From positions 1-44,423 of the forward strand of contig NZ_JACXWX010000036.1 in the NCBI RefSeq assembly GCF_014764505.1: a stretch of DNA of 44,423 bases, written 5' to 3'. Positions 1 through 9,119 of the stretch are shown piece after piece. The notes under the pieces were generated by a model. It was not told the origin of the DNA. It worked only from the letters and a program-made list of their open reading frames with translations, and ran no database searches. Positions within the stretch are counted from its first letter, which is position 1; the number at the start of each line of letters is the position of its first letter. The stretch is from Phormidium tenue FACHB-886. Lineage in GTDB: Bacteria > Cyanobacteriota > Cyanobacteriia > Elainellales > Elainellaceae. A program made the translations under genes and the position numbers.

Positions 1-2
1 AG

Positions 3-107
3 AGTATTTTTCGCTATGGTTTCGACCACCTACGTCAAATATTACTGAATCTAGAGTTGTTCGTCGATGAGTTTTTCCACGTTCTTCAATTTTTGTCCTG
101 TACTTAG
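3..107 (+). mobile_element. 3' end of a probable IS4-type transposase gene (partial)
   Basis: Frame 3 is open from the window edge to TAG at 105-107. It encodes 34 residues that begin SIFRYGFDHLRQ and end LQFLSCT. An FRYG-D-L-R segment followed within about 25 residues by a hydrophobic stretch and the stop is the usual tail of IS4-family transposases in cyanobacteria. That match is from memory of the family. The catalytic DDE residues would lie upstream, outside the window. The first 185 bases hold no other gene. The element's right terminal repeat should fall between 107 and 185, but it cannot be recognised without the left end. The call rests on a short peptide and could be wrong. Confidence 0.45.
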
Positions 108-185
108 TGAGCAGAGACGTTCAAGCCGCATAGCTACCGAGTAGTAGATACACCCTCCCCACCAGCTACAACAGTCAATATCTGC

Positions 186-1151
186 CTATCTGCTCCATTG
201 ATCCCATGCTGCTCGCGCTACCTCTGCGATTACTTTTTCGCGGGTTGCATCATCCGCTGTTGAATCTGAAACAAAAACGGCGATCGCTAAATGTTGCCCA
301 TTGGATAGCGTCACCAATCCCACATCATTGGTGGCAGCCGTCATTCCCTCTACAGTGCCTGACGAACCGGTTTTATGGGCTACAACCGTCCCCTTGGGCA
401 ACAGACCTTTGATCCGGTTTGGACCTGTGGGCGTCTCTGTCATCAATCGCAGTAGCAACGCCCGACTCGATTCCGAAAGCCCCCGCCCTTCCTGCACTGC
501 ACGTAGCAAAGCAACGGCTGCATCCGGCGTTGCATAATTGCGATACTGGACGGCGTTGTCTTGCCCTATTTCCTTTTCTGTATCGGCTACAACAATGTCA
601 TTGACATCAAGACCTTGCAGATACTCAGTCACAACTTCCGGTCCACCAATCACTCGTAACAGCACATCACAGGCTGTGCCATCGCTTTCAGATACCATAT
701 ATTTCAATAATTCAGCCAGACTCAGTTCCACTCCCTGCGGATTTTCATCTCGGATCGGGCTGTGCTGAAGCTCCGAGACAAAATCGCTAGTCTCAACCCG
801 AACCCGCTGCTCTAGCTGCAGTTTTCCTTGATCGACTTGAGCCAGCACAGCCATCCCAATCGGAAACTTATAAACGCTCTGCATAGGAAATTGCCGATCG
901 CCATTCAGCGTCACAGTCTCTCCGGTTTCCAATACTGTAGCGGTAACTCCAACCCGTCCTTGAGCCGCACGAGAGAGTTGTTCAATCCGGTTGGATAGAT
1001 CGTCTTCAGTGTTAGTGGAGGCTGTAACTGGTGCTGGTGCTGTATGGCTGTCTGGGTTGTCTGCTCTACTGGGGGGAGCGCTAGTGCAGCCCGCACATAA
1101 GAGTAAGCAAAAGCCGCAAAGCCAAACCTTTTTCATTGTCGCTTGATTCAT
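186..1151 (-). CDS. class A beta-lactamase family lipoprotein (subclass A2-like)
   Basis: This is a serine hydrolase of the class A beta-lactamase fold, 321 residues, predicted to act in the periplasm. The N-terminus has a lipoprotein signal with lipobox LCAGC near residues 18-22, so it is probably membrane-anchored. The catalytic Ser and Lys lie in SVYKF and the third motif is KTGSSG. The second motif reads SDG where SDN is canonical. The omega-loop region (TEKEIGQDN, then VQYRNY) resembles the subclass A2 (PER/CfxA-like) pattern rather than TEM. The start could instead be Met6 at 1136. It is divergent from speA, and a probable transposase tail ends about 80 bp beyond its stop. The enzyme fold is secure. 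Whether it hydrolyses beta-lactams or acts on peptidoglycan is not shown. Confidence 0.9.
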   Translation of the reverse strand: MNQATMKKVWLCGFCLLLCAGCTSAPPSRADNPDSHTAPAPVTASTNTEDDLSNRIEQLSRAAQGRVGVTATVLETGETVTLNGDRQFPMQSVYKFPIGMAVLAQVDQGKLQLEQRVRVETSDFVSELQHSPIRDENPQGVELSLAELLKYMVSESDGTACDVLLRVIGGPEVVTEYLQGLDVNDIVVADTEKEIGQDNAVQYRNYATPDAAVALLRAVQEGRGLSESSRALLLRLMTETPTGPNRIKGLLPKGTVVAHKTGSSGTVEGMTAATNDVGLVTLSNGQHLAIAVFVSDSTADDATREKVIAEVARAAWDQWSR

Positions 1152-1400
1152 CGGTCTTAATCAGATGCATTGGCGGTAGAACAGCCTAGAACTACCCTCG
1201 CAGATCGCCTAATTTCGGATACGGATTCGTCATGATTATGCATCTCAATCGGCTGCATTTTGTTGCATTCCACACCCTCTACAGCGCGCCGATTTTCATT
1301 CTTCCGGGTTATCCAAACGACCGACCGATCTGCAGCCAGTGCGGTAAGATATCACTCTGAGTAACTTTGGTCAAGTCGTTTGAGAGGTCAAGAAAGAAGG

Positions 1401-3494
1401 ATGGCAAAACAGCCGATCGCCGGAGCCAAAGTGTCGCCAGCAGACACCAATGGATCTACCGCTCCTCAGTCCGCGCCCTATCAGGAACGGCGCGATCGCC
1501 ACTCTCCCGCCGAGCTGAAGCCCGCTAAGCCAGCCTGGTCGATCGAAGCGAGCGAAGAACTTTACCGCATTACCGGCTGGGGTGAACCCTACTTCTCAAT
1601 CAACGCCGCCGGACATGTCACCGTCTCACCCAAAGGCGATCGCGGCGGTTCGCTGGATTTGTTCGAGCTGACCAACGCCCTGAAGCAGCGCAATCTGGGG
1701 CTACCGCTGCTGATTCGTTTCTCCGACATTCTGCAAGACCGGATTGAGCGGCTCAACGCCTGCTTTGCCAAAGCGATCGCCCGCTACAACTATCCTGGTG
1801 TGTATCGGGGTGTCTTCCCCACCAAATGCAACCAGCAGCGCCACATTATTGAAGACTTGGTGCGCTTTGGTAAGCCACATCAGTTTGGGCTAGAGGCAGG
1901 CTCCAAGCCAGAGCTAATGATCGCCCTGGCAATGCTAGATACACCTGGTGCGCTGGTGATCTGCAACGGCTACAAAGACCGGGAATATGTGGAAACGGCA
2001 ACGCTAGCACAGCGGCTGGGGCATACGCCGATCGTGGTGATTGAGCAGATCGAAGAAGTAGATTTGGCGATCGAAGCTAGCCAAAAGCTAGGATTGAAGC
2101 CAATTTTGGGCATTCGTGCCAAGCTGAGCGCCAAAGGCATTGGGCGCTGGGGCACCTCGGCGGGCGATCGCGCTAAGTTTGGGCTCACCATTCCCGAAAT
2201 CCTCAAAGCCGTAGAACGGCTGCGGGCAGCCGATATGCTGGACGCACTGCAGCTCCTGCACTACCACATTGGCTCTCAGATTTCAGCGATCGGCGTGATT
2301 AAAGATGCCATCCGCGAAGCCAGTCAAATTTACGTGGAGCTTGCGGCGCTAGGCGCAGAAATGAAATATCTGGACGTGGGCGGTGGCTTAGCCGTGGACT
2401 ATGACGGCTCCAAAACCAACTTCCACGCCTCCAAAAACTACAACATGCAGAACTATGCCAACGATGTTGTTGCAGAAATGAAGGAGACCTGCGAAGAGCG
2501 CAATCTGCCGGTGCCCACGCTGATTAGCGAAAGCGGACGGGCGATCGCTTCGCATCAGTCGGTGCTGGTGTTTGATGTGCTGGGAACGAGCAATGTCGTG
2601 TGCGAGGAGCCAGAGCCAGCCGCAGACTCAGAGCATCTGATCGTCCGCAACCTCTACGACACTTACCGATCGATCTCAGTCGAAAACTACCAGGAGGCAT
2701 TCCACGATGCCGCCCAATTCAAGGAGGAAGCCGTCAGTCTGTTTGGGTTTGGCTACGTCAGCCTCACCGAACGCGCCCGCGCCGAGCGGCTCTTTTGGGC
2801 GTGCTGCGCCAAAATCCTGGAAATCGCCCGGCAGCAGGACTATGTGCCCGACGATTTGGAAGACCTAGAAAAGATCATGGCATCGATCTACTACGTCAAT
2901 CTTTCTGTCTTCCAGTCGGCTCCCGATGCCTGGGCGATCGATCAACTCTTCCCCATCATGCCGATCCATCGGCTGGACGAAGAACCCACCGAACGCGCCA
3001 CCCTTGCCGATCTCACCTGCGACAGCGACGGCAAAATCGATCAGTTTATTGATTTGCGCGATGTAAAGTCGGTGCTAGAGCTACATGCCCTGAAGCGGCG
3101 AAATCAGGACGGTGGGATCAAGCCCGAAGGGAACGGCGTTTCTCATCCTGCATCCCCCACGCCTCATCCTGCCTACGAACCCTACTACCTCGGCATGTTC
3201 CTGAACGGTGCTTACCAGGAGATCATGGGAAACCTGCACAATTTGTTTGGCGATACAAATGCGGTGCATATCAAACTGACTCCCAAAGGTTACCAGATTG
3301 AGCATGTCGTCAAAGGCGACACGATGAAAGAAGTGCTGGGCTATGTGCAGTATGACTCTGAGGACTTGATCGAAAATATCCGACGACGATCGGAGCAAGC
3401 CCTCCAGGAAAACCGGATTACGCTACAGGAAGCACAGCGCCTCCTGCAAAACTACGAGCGGAGCTTGAGCGGCTATACCTATCTCTCGCCCTGA
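1401..3494 (+). CDS. speA: biosynthetic arginine decarboxylase
   Basis: This PLP enzyme decarboxylates arginine to agmatine, the first step of polyamine synthesis by the agmatine route, in the cytoplasm. The protein is about 697 residues and full length for the SpeA family. The PLP lysine lies in FPTKCNQ. The PLP-barrel glycine motif GGGLAVDYDGS follows, then the segment ESGRAI, and the C-terminal barrel carries VFQSAPDAWAIDQLFP and TCDSDGKIDQF. I place the start at ATG 1401 because the protein then begins MAKQP. A TTG seven codons upstream (1380) is in frame but less likely. The SD-like AGAAGG abuts the ATG. It is convergent with the ClC gene, with a hairpin between the two. Confidence 0.95.
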   Translation: MAKQPIAGAKVSPADTNGSTAPQSAPYQERRDRHSPAELKPAKPAWSIEASEELYRITGWGEPYFSINAAGHVTVSPKGDRGGSLDLFELTNALKQRNLGLPLLIRFSDILQDRIERLNACFAKAIARYNYPGVYRGVFPTKCNQQRHIIEDLVRFGKPHQFGLEAGSKPELMIALAMLDTPGALVICNGYKDREYVETATLAQRLGHTPIVVIEQIEEVDLAIEASQKLGLKPILGIRAKLSAKGIGRWGTSAGDRAKFGLTIPEILKAVERLRAADMLDALQLLHYHIGSQISAIGVIKDAIREASQIYVELAALGAEMKYLDVGGGLAVDYDGSKTNFHASKNYNMQNYANDVVAEMKETCEERNLPVPTLISESGRAIASHQSVLVFDVLGTSNVVCEEPEPAADSEHLIVRNLYDTYRSISVENYQEAFHDAAQFKEEAVSLFGFGYVSLTERARAERLFWACCAKILEIARQQDYVPDDLEDLEKIMASIYYVNLSVFQSAPDAWAIDQLFPIMPIHRLDEEPTERATLADLTCDSDGKIDQFIDLRDVKSVLELHALKRRNQDGGIKPEGNGVSHPASPTPHPAYEPYYLGMFLNGAYQEIMGNLHNLFGDTNAVHIKLTPKGYQIEHVVKGDTMKEVLGYVQYDSEDLIENIRRRSEQALQENRITLQEAQRLLQNYERSLSGYTYLSP

Positions 3495-3505
3495 AGATTG
3501 CCGAT

Positions 3506-3552
3506 CGGTTTGTAGCCCCGTAAAGCCGAGCGCTGAGCGCAGCTACAAACCG
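3506..3552. terminator. hairpin between convergent speA and ClC genes
   Basis: CGGTTTGTAGC (3506-3516) pairs perfectly with GCTACAAACCG (3542-3552), and a smaller GC-rich hairpin sits in the loop. It lies between the speA stop at 3494 and the ClC stop at 3558, so it could end transcripts from both sides. There is no T-run, so this is a candidate terminator only. Confidence 0.5.
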
Positions 3553-3557
3553 ACTGG

Positions 3558-6212
3558 CTAAACCGCTAGAGCTGACTTGCCTGCTGTAATGGCTCCCCGC
3601 ACCAAGATCACCGTCCGATTGCTGTTGTGGGCGATCGCCTCTGGCACATTGCCGTGCAGCGCTTGTTTCAACAGCCCTTCCCGACTGGCACCCAGCATAA
3701 TCACATCACAGCGCTCTTTCCAGGCGAGGCGATTGATTGCTTCCGGCACAGAGTCCCCAGCGATCGGTCTAGATAACACCGGACAGTTGAGCAAGGGGAT
3801 CAGTGTTTTCTGCATCTGCCGCAGCAGCTCAGCTTCCTGGAAGGATGGCTCATGGTTGAACACCTTACAAACGCGCACGTTAGGCGATTCGCTGAGCGTC
3901 ACTAGGGCAGGCAGCAGGCGCAAAGCAGCTAGGGCGTTGGGTCCGCCTGCAACGGGCAGCAGCCAGTGGTCGAACGTGGGATCGCCGACCAGTTTCACCA
4001 GCACCACCTCGCAGGCAGCTTGCCGAATCACCGTATCAACTACGCTGCCAAAGATGCGCCCCGGCGTGGTGGTTTTACCCTCCCAGCCCATGAGGATGCG
4101 ATCGATATGCCGATCGTGGATGGCTTCTAGCATGGCTTGGGCGGGGTCATGCCCCACCCGAATCTGCGTATGGATCGGCATCTCCCACGCCCGTCCAAGC
4201 GCTTCTGCTTGGCGCAGCAGACGGCGAGCGCTGGTAGTGCGAACGGTTGCCTCAGCAGGTGATTGGCTGCGGGGGATGACAATGACATTCAAGCATTCCA
4301 GCTCGTAGTCTTGCTCACGAGCAATTACCGCCGCCAGCTTGATCAGCACTGGAGCCGTGTCGGGATTACTCAGCGGCACCAGCAGTCTTCCTTTGCCGAC
4401 TGCTGGCGATCGAGTTTGATAGACCAGATACGACGGCTCTGGCTGCGGCCCAAATTGCTGCACCTCTCCGATCACATGATCCGCTTCAGCGCGAATAATA
4501 TCAGCACGGGTGATAATGCCAACCAGCTTTTGCCCTTCGGTAACGGGCAGGCGGCTCACCTTAAAGCGATTGAGCAAATACAGAACATGGGTCAGCGGAT
4601 GGGTAGGGCTAACGGTGACGGGCTGCGGGGTCATAATGTCTACCAAAGTTGCTTCCGGTTGGGCAACCGGGCGACGAGAGGTATCGGCTAGATCACTTTG
4701 GGTAACAATGCCGACTAGCTTGCCGTCGTCTACCACCGGAAAACCACGATGGTGGGAGCGGGAGAAGGCTTGCACGGCTTCGCTGAGCGGCATATGGCTA
4801 GAGAGCGTTTCCACTCGGCGCTGCATCAAGTCTGCGGCAGTCAGCCCCAGCCAAGATTCGTGCGTCAAGTCTTTCTCCAAATGAATGCCATTCCAGGCCA
4901 GCAGCCGCGTGTAGATCGAGCCGCTAGCGATGCGATCGCTAATTAGATAGGCGATCACTGAGCCAATCATCAGCGGCAGCACCAGGTTAAAGTCAGTGGT
5001 GATCTCGAAAACAATGACGATCGCGGTAATGGGACCGCGAGTCACCGCGCTAAAAAACGCACCCATGCCTGCCAACGCATAAGTTGTGGCGGGGCTGATG
5101 CCGACCGGCATTCCGAGCGGGATGCCAATCCACACCTCCGAGGTTCGCGCTAACGTTCCCACCAAATCCCCCAACGCCGCCCCCAAAATTAGCGATGGCA
5201 GGAACAATCCCCCCGGTGTGCCTGCCCCATAGGCGATCAGCGTCAACCCAAACTTGACTACAAACACCAGCAGTGTCATCTGCCAGGCAGTGCCGCCCAT
5301 ACTCAGCGATTCTTGCAGCTCAGTGCTGTCGCGGAAGGACTCTGGCAGCAGCATCACAATCAACCCCGACACCAGCCCCGCCAGCCCAATCTTCAAAGGC
5401 AAGCCCAGCCGCCCCACGCGACGGTAGAACGCCAAACTCACAAAAATGCCCTGGCTGAATAAAGCCCCTAGCAAGCCCGCCGCCAGCCCCAAAATCAGCA
5501 GAAATGGTACATCTTGCAGTGACACACTGATCGGCTCAATGATCGGGTTATTCAGGCTGAGCCCTTGCCCGCCCAGCAGCCGCGACGCCACTGCCCCAAT
5601 AAACGATGCCAAAATTGCAGTGCCCAGCGTCAGCCCAGAAAAGTCCTGCAAAAACTCTTCCACCACAAACAAGACACCTGCGATCGGTGCATTGAATCCA
5701 GCCGCGAGTCCTGCTGCCGCCCCTGCTGCAATCAGCTGACGCCGACACTCTGGCGAAGTAGGAATCCAATAGCTTAGCTGTGCCGCCAGCGCTGCTCCCA
5801 CCTGCACCGTCGGCCCTTGCCGCCCCAGGTTAAGCCCAGCCCCCAGCGCTGCCATAACGCTTAAAACTTTGACGGTTGCCACCCGTAGATTAAGGGGAAT
5901 TGCCACATTTGCCAGCGCCGCTTTTACCTGAGGAATGCCGCTGCCCGCAGCTTCTGGAGCAAGCCGTTCGATCAGCAAGCCTGACAGCAAACCGCCCAGC
6001 AAGCCGATCGTTGGCAAAACGAACCAGGCTGGCAGTTGATACGACATTTGTACCCGCCATGTGCCAATCCAGCCGATACCCTGCTTCAGAAGAACGGCTG
6101 CCAGTCCAGATACAATCCCGATCGCGCAAGCCTCAAAGATGGCAAGATTTCTTGTTTCAGCAAGCTGCCGAACCAGCTGCCGAAATTGCTTGGAAAGGAC
6201 AATGCGTCCCAT
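3558..6212 (-). CDS. ClC-family chloride transporter with CBS pair and UspA domains
   Basis: This inner-membrane anion channel or exchanger is 884 residues. The ClC domain (roughly residues 30-440) has the filter motifs GSGIPQ, GRQGPTV and GTPGGLFLPS. A CBS pair (about 465-585) follows, then two universal-stress-protein-like domains (about 610-740 and 745-880) that probably bind nucleotides and modulate transport. The gating position, normally Glu in G(K/R)EGP, is Gln here (codon CAA in the minus frame). The internal Glu pair is retained in LFVVEEF. In characterised family members the Glu-to-Gln change uncouples proton exchange, so this protein may be channel-like. That step is inference. It is divergent from the SpoIID gene across 460 bp. 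Confidence 0.93.
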   Translation of the reverse strand: MGRIVLSKQFRQLVRQLAETRNLAIFEACAIGIVSGLAAVLLKQGIGWIGTWRVQMSYQLPAWFVLPTIGLLGGLLSGLLIERLAPEAAGSGIPQVKAALANVAIPLNLRVATVKVLSVMAALGAGLNLGRQGPTVQVGAALAAQLSYWIPTSPECRRQLIAAGAAAGLAAGFNAPIAGVLFVVEEFLQDFSGLTLGTAILASFIGAVASRLLGGQGLSLNNPIIEPISVSLQDVPFLLILGLAAGLLGALFSQGIFVSLAFYRRVGRLGLPLKIGLAGLVSGLIVMLLPESFRDSTELQESLSMGGTAWQMTLLVFVVKFGLTLIAYGAGTPGGLFLPSLILGAALGDLVGTLARTSEVWIGIPLGMPVGISPATTYALAGMGAFFSAVTRGPITAIVIVFEITTDFNLVLPLMIGSVIAYLISDRIASGSIYTRLLAWNGIHLEKDLTHESWLGLTAADLMQRRVETLSSHMPLSEAVQAFSRSHHRGFPVVDDGKLVGIVTQSDLADTSRRPVAQPEATLVDIMTPQPVTVSPTHPLTHVLYLLNRFKVSRLPVTEGQKLVGIITRADIIRAEADHVIGEVQQFGPQPEPSYLVYQTRSPAVGKGRLLVPLSNPDTAPVLIKLAAVIAREQDYELECLNVIVIPRSQSPAEATVRTTSARRLLRQAEALGRAWEMPIHTQIRVGHDPAQAMLEAIHDRHIDRILMGWEGKTTTPGRIFGSVVDTVIRQAACEVVLVKLVGDPTFDHWLLPVAGGPNALAALRLLPALVTLSESPNVRVCKVFNHEPSFQEAELLRQMQKTLIPLLNCPVLSRPIAGDSVPEAINRLAWKERCDVIMLGASREGLLKQALHGNVPEAIAHNSNRTVILVRGAITAGKSALAV

Positions 6213-6674
6213 GCGGTCACTAGGTAGATTAGTGGTGTTTTACGTAGAACATTCTGTCATCTCTGCTGCCCGTTGAGGCGACGAAAACAGTAAGCTGCCT
6301 GCACCCCCTGGCTTCGCTGTGCTCAGGCTCTGAATCATAAAGCTTCAATGAAGTTGCCCCTCCTGTCCATAAACTTTCTATCCTGAGTAAAGGTCTAATA
6401 TTTCAACGCATTACGCAAATTGAGTGATTTTACTCATCCTGCTTAAGATGGAACCTGCCAATTCAAGCTATAACAGAAAGCTATAACAGATGTGAATTTT
6501 TTCATAAGATGGCTAATGGAAGCACACAGAAGCATTCAAAATTAGAGATGTTTTAGAGACTGCTTTAGAAGTGCCTTCACCTTGATCAATTTAAGCTCAT
6601 TCACCCGTGGCAGCGCTGCTGCAAAAGGCAACAAATTCACCGATTGACCATCGTTCGTCTATAGGAATTGACTT
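6213..6674. other. divergent intergenic region with a 13-bp tandem duplication
   Basis: This 462-bp gap lies between the divergent ClC and SpoIID genes and should hold both promoters. I see no convincing ORF or RNA gene. The distinct feature is a perfect tandem repeat of AAGCTATAACAGA at 6465-6477 and 6478-6490. Confidence 0.5.
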
Positions 6675-8510
6675 GTGAGGAGATCGTTTCCATCTAGTCA
6701 GGGTTGCCGCCTTGCGCCCCCAACCTTTCAACGGCTTCAGCTCTGGTCAAGCGCAATGTGCCTTGCCGCCTTTGTAGTGGGGCTGTTTGCTGAAGCAGGA
6801 CTTACCCAAGAAGCGCCGCTCAATCCCCAAATTGATGTTGGGGTAGTGCAGCGCTTTGGCTCGGATAGCAAAGATGAAATGACGCTAAAGCCCGAAGCAG
6901 GCGATCGGCTGACGCTGCGGATGCAGTCTGGCGGACAGGAGCGGGCGATCGCCACCAGCAGCGAAGTCAAAGTAGACGTGGTGATGCAGCCTTTGCCGCA
7001 GCCGCGCCTCAGCGAACGGGTTGTCCTTAGCTCTCATCGCAGCTTTGAAAGCGCCGAAGACAGCGCCGAGCAGTGGCGCACCAAAGGCGTGGAGGTAGAG
7101 ATTGCTCAGCCGCGCCAGTGGCAGGTGTGGGCAAAGCGAGACACCTACCGCACCCCGCTGCTGCGCCGTCTGCTGATGCAAAATTTGCGGTCTCACGGCT
7201 CTCAAACTGCCTTTATTGACTCACAGCTCCAGCGCCAGGAACCCAAGGCATCTATCACAGTGAACGGGACGCGGCTCCAGTCTGACGAAGTTACGATCGC
7301 CAACAGCCTCCCTATTACAGTCACCTTTAACCGCGACGACCACGGCACCAGAGCCTATGCGGGCAGCCTCAAGCTCCAGCCCAACGCTTACGGCACTTAT
7401 AGCTTGGTCAACCGAGTGCCGATCGAGACTTACCTGCGCGGCGTGGTGCCGCACGAAATTGGTACAGGTGCGCCGCCTACTGCAATCGAAGCGCAAGCCA
7501 TCCTTGCCCGCACCTATGCTCTACGCAACCTGCGCCGTTTTACAATTGATAATTACCAGCTCTGCGCCACCACTCAGTGCCAGGTGTATTGGGGCTTAAC
7601 CGGGATTGATGCAGGGGTCGATCGCGCCATTGCCAATACGCGGGGGCAGGTCTTGACCTATCAAAACGAACTGGTAGACGCGCTCTATTCTTCGACCACG
7701 GGAGGCGTTACGGCTCCCTTTAGCGACGTCTGGAACGGCAACGATCGTCCCTATCTGCGGGCAGTCGTCGATTCAACGCAGCCGCTGTGGGATCTGGCAA
7801 ACCGTCCTTTATCAGATGAGCAAAACCTCAAGGCCTTTCTGGCGCAGAAGACTGGCTTCAACGAAGTGGGTTGGGATCTGTTCCGCTGGCGGGTCGTCAG
7901 CTCTATGGCAGAAATCACCAACGATCTAAAAGCTTATTTGCAAAGCAAACAGCACCCGATGGCAAACCTGACGCAGGTAACAGATTTGAAGGTGCTGGAG
8001 CGATCGCCTGCCGGACGGGTACAAACGATAGCGATTACAACCGACCGCGGCGTACTGCAGCTAGAGAAAGATGAAGTGCTACGTGCCTTCTACGCGCCTG
8101 TGAGCACCCTGTTTTACCTTGAACCCGTTTATGAGCAGGCTGCCGCCGCCACGCCTTCTGCTCAACCTGCAGCACAGGCGGCAATTCCCAAAACCGTCCA
8201 GCCGAGTACAAAGTCAAAGCTTGTGGCTCAAACGCGAGTGTTGAAAGGCTTTGCATTTGTGGGCGGCGGCTTTGGGCATGGGGTTGGCATGAGCCAAACG
8301 GGGTCTTATCATCTAGGTGAGATCGGCTGGTCGAGCAGCCAAATTCTCAGCTTCTATTTCCCAGGAACGCAGCTCCAGCCGCTGAATACATCGATCGTTT
8401 ATTGGCGAGATCCGGCACAAGATTCAGTTTCTGAACTGCCAATCGAGCTGCCGTTTTCCAAAGCGCTCGATCTGTTTAAGCAGGTTAAACAGCTAGAAGT
8501 GCCGAAGTAA
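6675..8510 (+). CDS. SpoIID/LytB domain protein
   Basis: This is a 611-residue exported envelope protein of the SpoIID/LytB family. Members in spore formers are lytic transglycosylases that act on peptidoglycan, and the role in cyanobacteria is not established. The N-terminus has a hydrophobic segment with CLAAFVVGLF (about residues 25-45). The SpoIID core begins near residue 235. It includes VPIETYLRGVVPHEI, EAQAILARTYAL, a CATTQCQVYWG segment and SSTTGGVTAPF. The C-terminal part has GGGFGHGVGMSQ, typical of the family. The start is GTG 6675, and the SD is not obvious. A low-complexity Ala/Pro/Thr stretch (about residues 495-530) splits the core, which is unusual. A strong terminator follows. 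Confidence 0.88.
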   Translation: MRRSFPSSQGCRLAPPTFQRLQLWSSAMCLAAFVVGLFAEAGLTQEAPLNPQIDVGVVQRFGSDSKDEMTLKPEAGDRLTLRMQSGGQERAIATSSEVKVDVVMQPLPQPRLSERVVLSSHRSFESAEDSAEQWRTKGVEVEIAQPRQWQVWAKRDTYRTPLLRRLLMQNLRSHGSQTAFIDSQLQRQEPKASITVNGTRLQSDEVTIANSLPITVTFNRDDHGTRAYAGSLKLQPNAYGTYSLVNRVPIETYLRGVVPHEIGTGAPPTAIEAQAILARTYALRNLRRFTIDNYQLCATTQCQVYWGLTGIDAGVDRAIANTRGQVLTYQNELVDALYSSTTGGVTAPFSDVWNGNDRPYLRAVVDSTQPLWDLANRPLSDEQNLKAFLAQKTGFNEVGWDLFRWRVVSSMAEITNDLKAYLQSKQHPMANLTQVTDLKVLERSPAGRVQTIAITTDRGVLQLEKDEVLRAFYAPVSTLFYLEPVYEQAAAATPSAQPAAQAAIPKTVQPSTKSKLVAQTRVLKGFAFVGGGFGHGVGMSQTGSYHLGEIGWSSSQILSFYFPGTQLQPLNTSIVYWRDPAQDSVSELPIELPFSKALDLFKQVKQLEVPK

Positions 8511-8537
8511 GGTGCAAGCCAAAACTTGATTAAGAAG

Positions 8538-8577
8538 ACTTTCAGCATAAAAAGGAATTATGCTGAAAGTTTTTTGT
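8538..8577 (+). terminator. rho-independent terminator of the SpoIID gene
   Basis: ACTTTCAGCATAA (8538-8550) pairs perfectly with TTATGCTGAAAGT (8558-8570) over a 7-nt loop. A run of T follows immediately. It starts 28 bases after the SpoIID stop codon. Confidence 0.9.
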
Positions 8578-8619
8578 TGAAGGTTATTTTCAATCAACAT
8601 TAACAAGCCGTTGTGGAAG

Positions 8620-8772
8620 ATGAGCAAGCCTGCAAGACAAAAGAGCCGACTGAATGATCAAATTGAAGCTTTCGAGATTGAATGCTGCAAAGCTTGCAGA
8701 ACTCTTAGAATAAATGACAATAGCCGAAGGCTAGGATTAACGAAGTATCAGATAATTACACACGAAAGATAG
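8620..8772 (+). CDS. candidate small ORF, 50 residues, unknown
   Basis: An ATG ORF of 50 codons lies in the otherwise empty region after the SpoIID terminator, preceded by GGAAG only three bases from the ATG. The product is basic, starts MSKPARQKSR, has a CCKAC cysteine cluster near residues 22-26 and ends ITHER. I do not recognise a family. The short length, the close SD and the decayed look of the surrounding DNA leave open that it is a remnant or chance. Confidence 0.25.
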   Translation: MSKPARQKSRLNDQIEAFEIECCKACRTLRINDNSRRLGLTKYQIITHER

Positions 8773-9119
8773 CCACCAGATCCTATACGGATAACGTTAA
8801 GGTAGAACCCTATGAACTCGGCAATCGGATGAAAAGCGAAGTCGGTCGCGAGATGATCTGGCATTTGCGGCAAGCCTATTTGTGTAATTGAGTTGCTTGC
8901 CCTGGAAGCTAGGAAAACTACGATCGTTTCAAAAAACGCAACTATCGATGCTGCTGTTTGGCAAGCTGCTACTGTAGTTGATCGGGAACTCAGATTCCTG
9001 TTCAGCCAGGTGGCTGAGGGTCGCGATCCGTATTCTTGGTGTTTCAGCGGTTTATACTAAATCGATCGCTGCCAGGTGTCCGGTTCCTTATAAAACAAGT
9101 GAGGTGTGATGAATTAGAA
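8773..9119. other. intergenic region upstream of the YbaY-domain gene
   Basis: About 350 bp without a confident gene. A frame open to TGA around 8891 encodes a peptide ending MIWHLRQAYLCN. It has no clear start and I do not recognise it. It could be a degraded gene. Confidence 0.3.
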
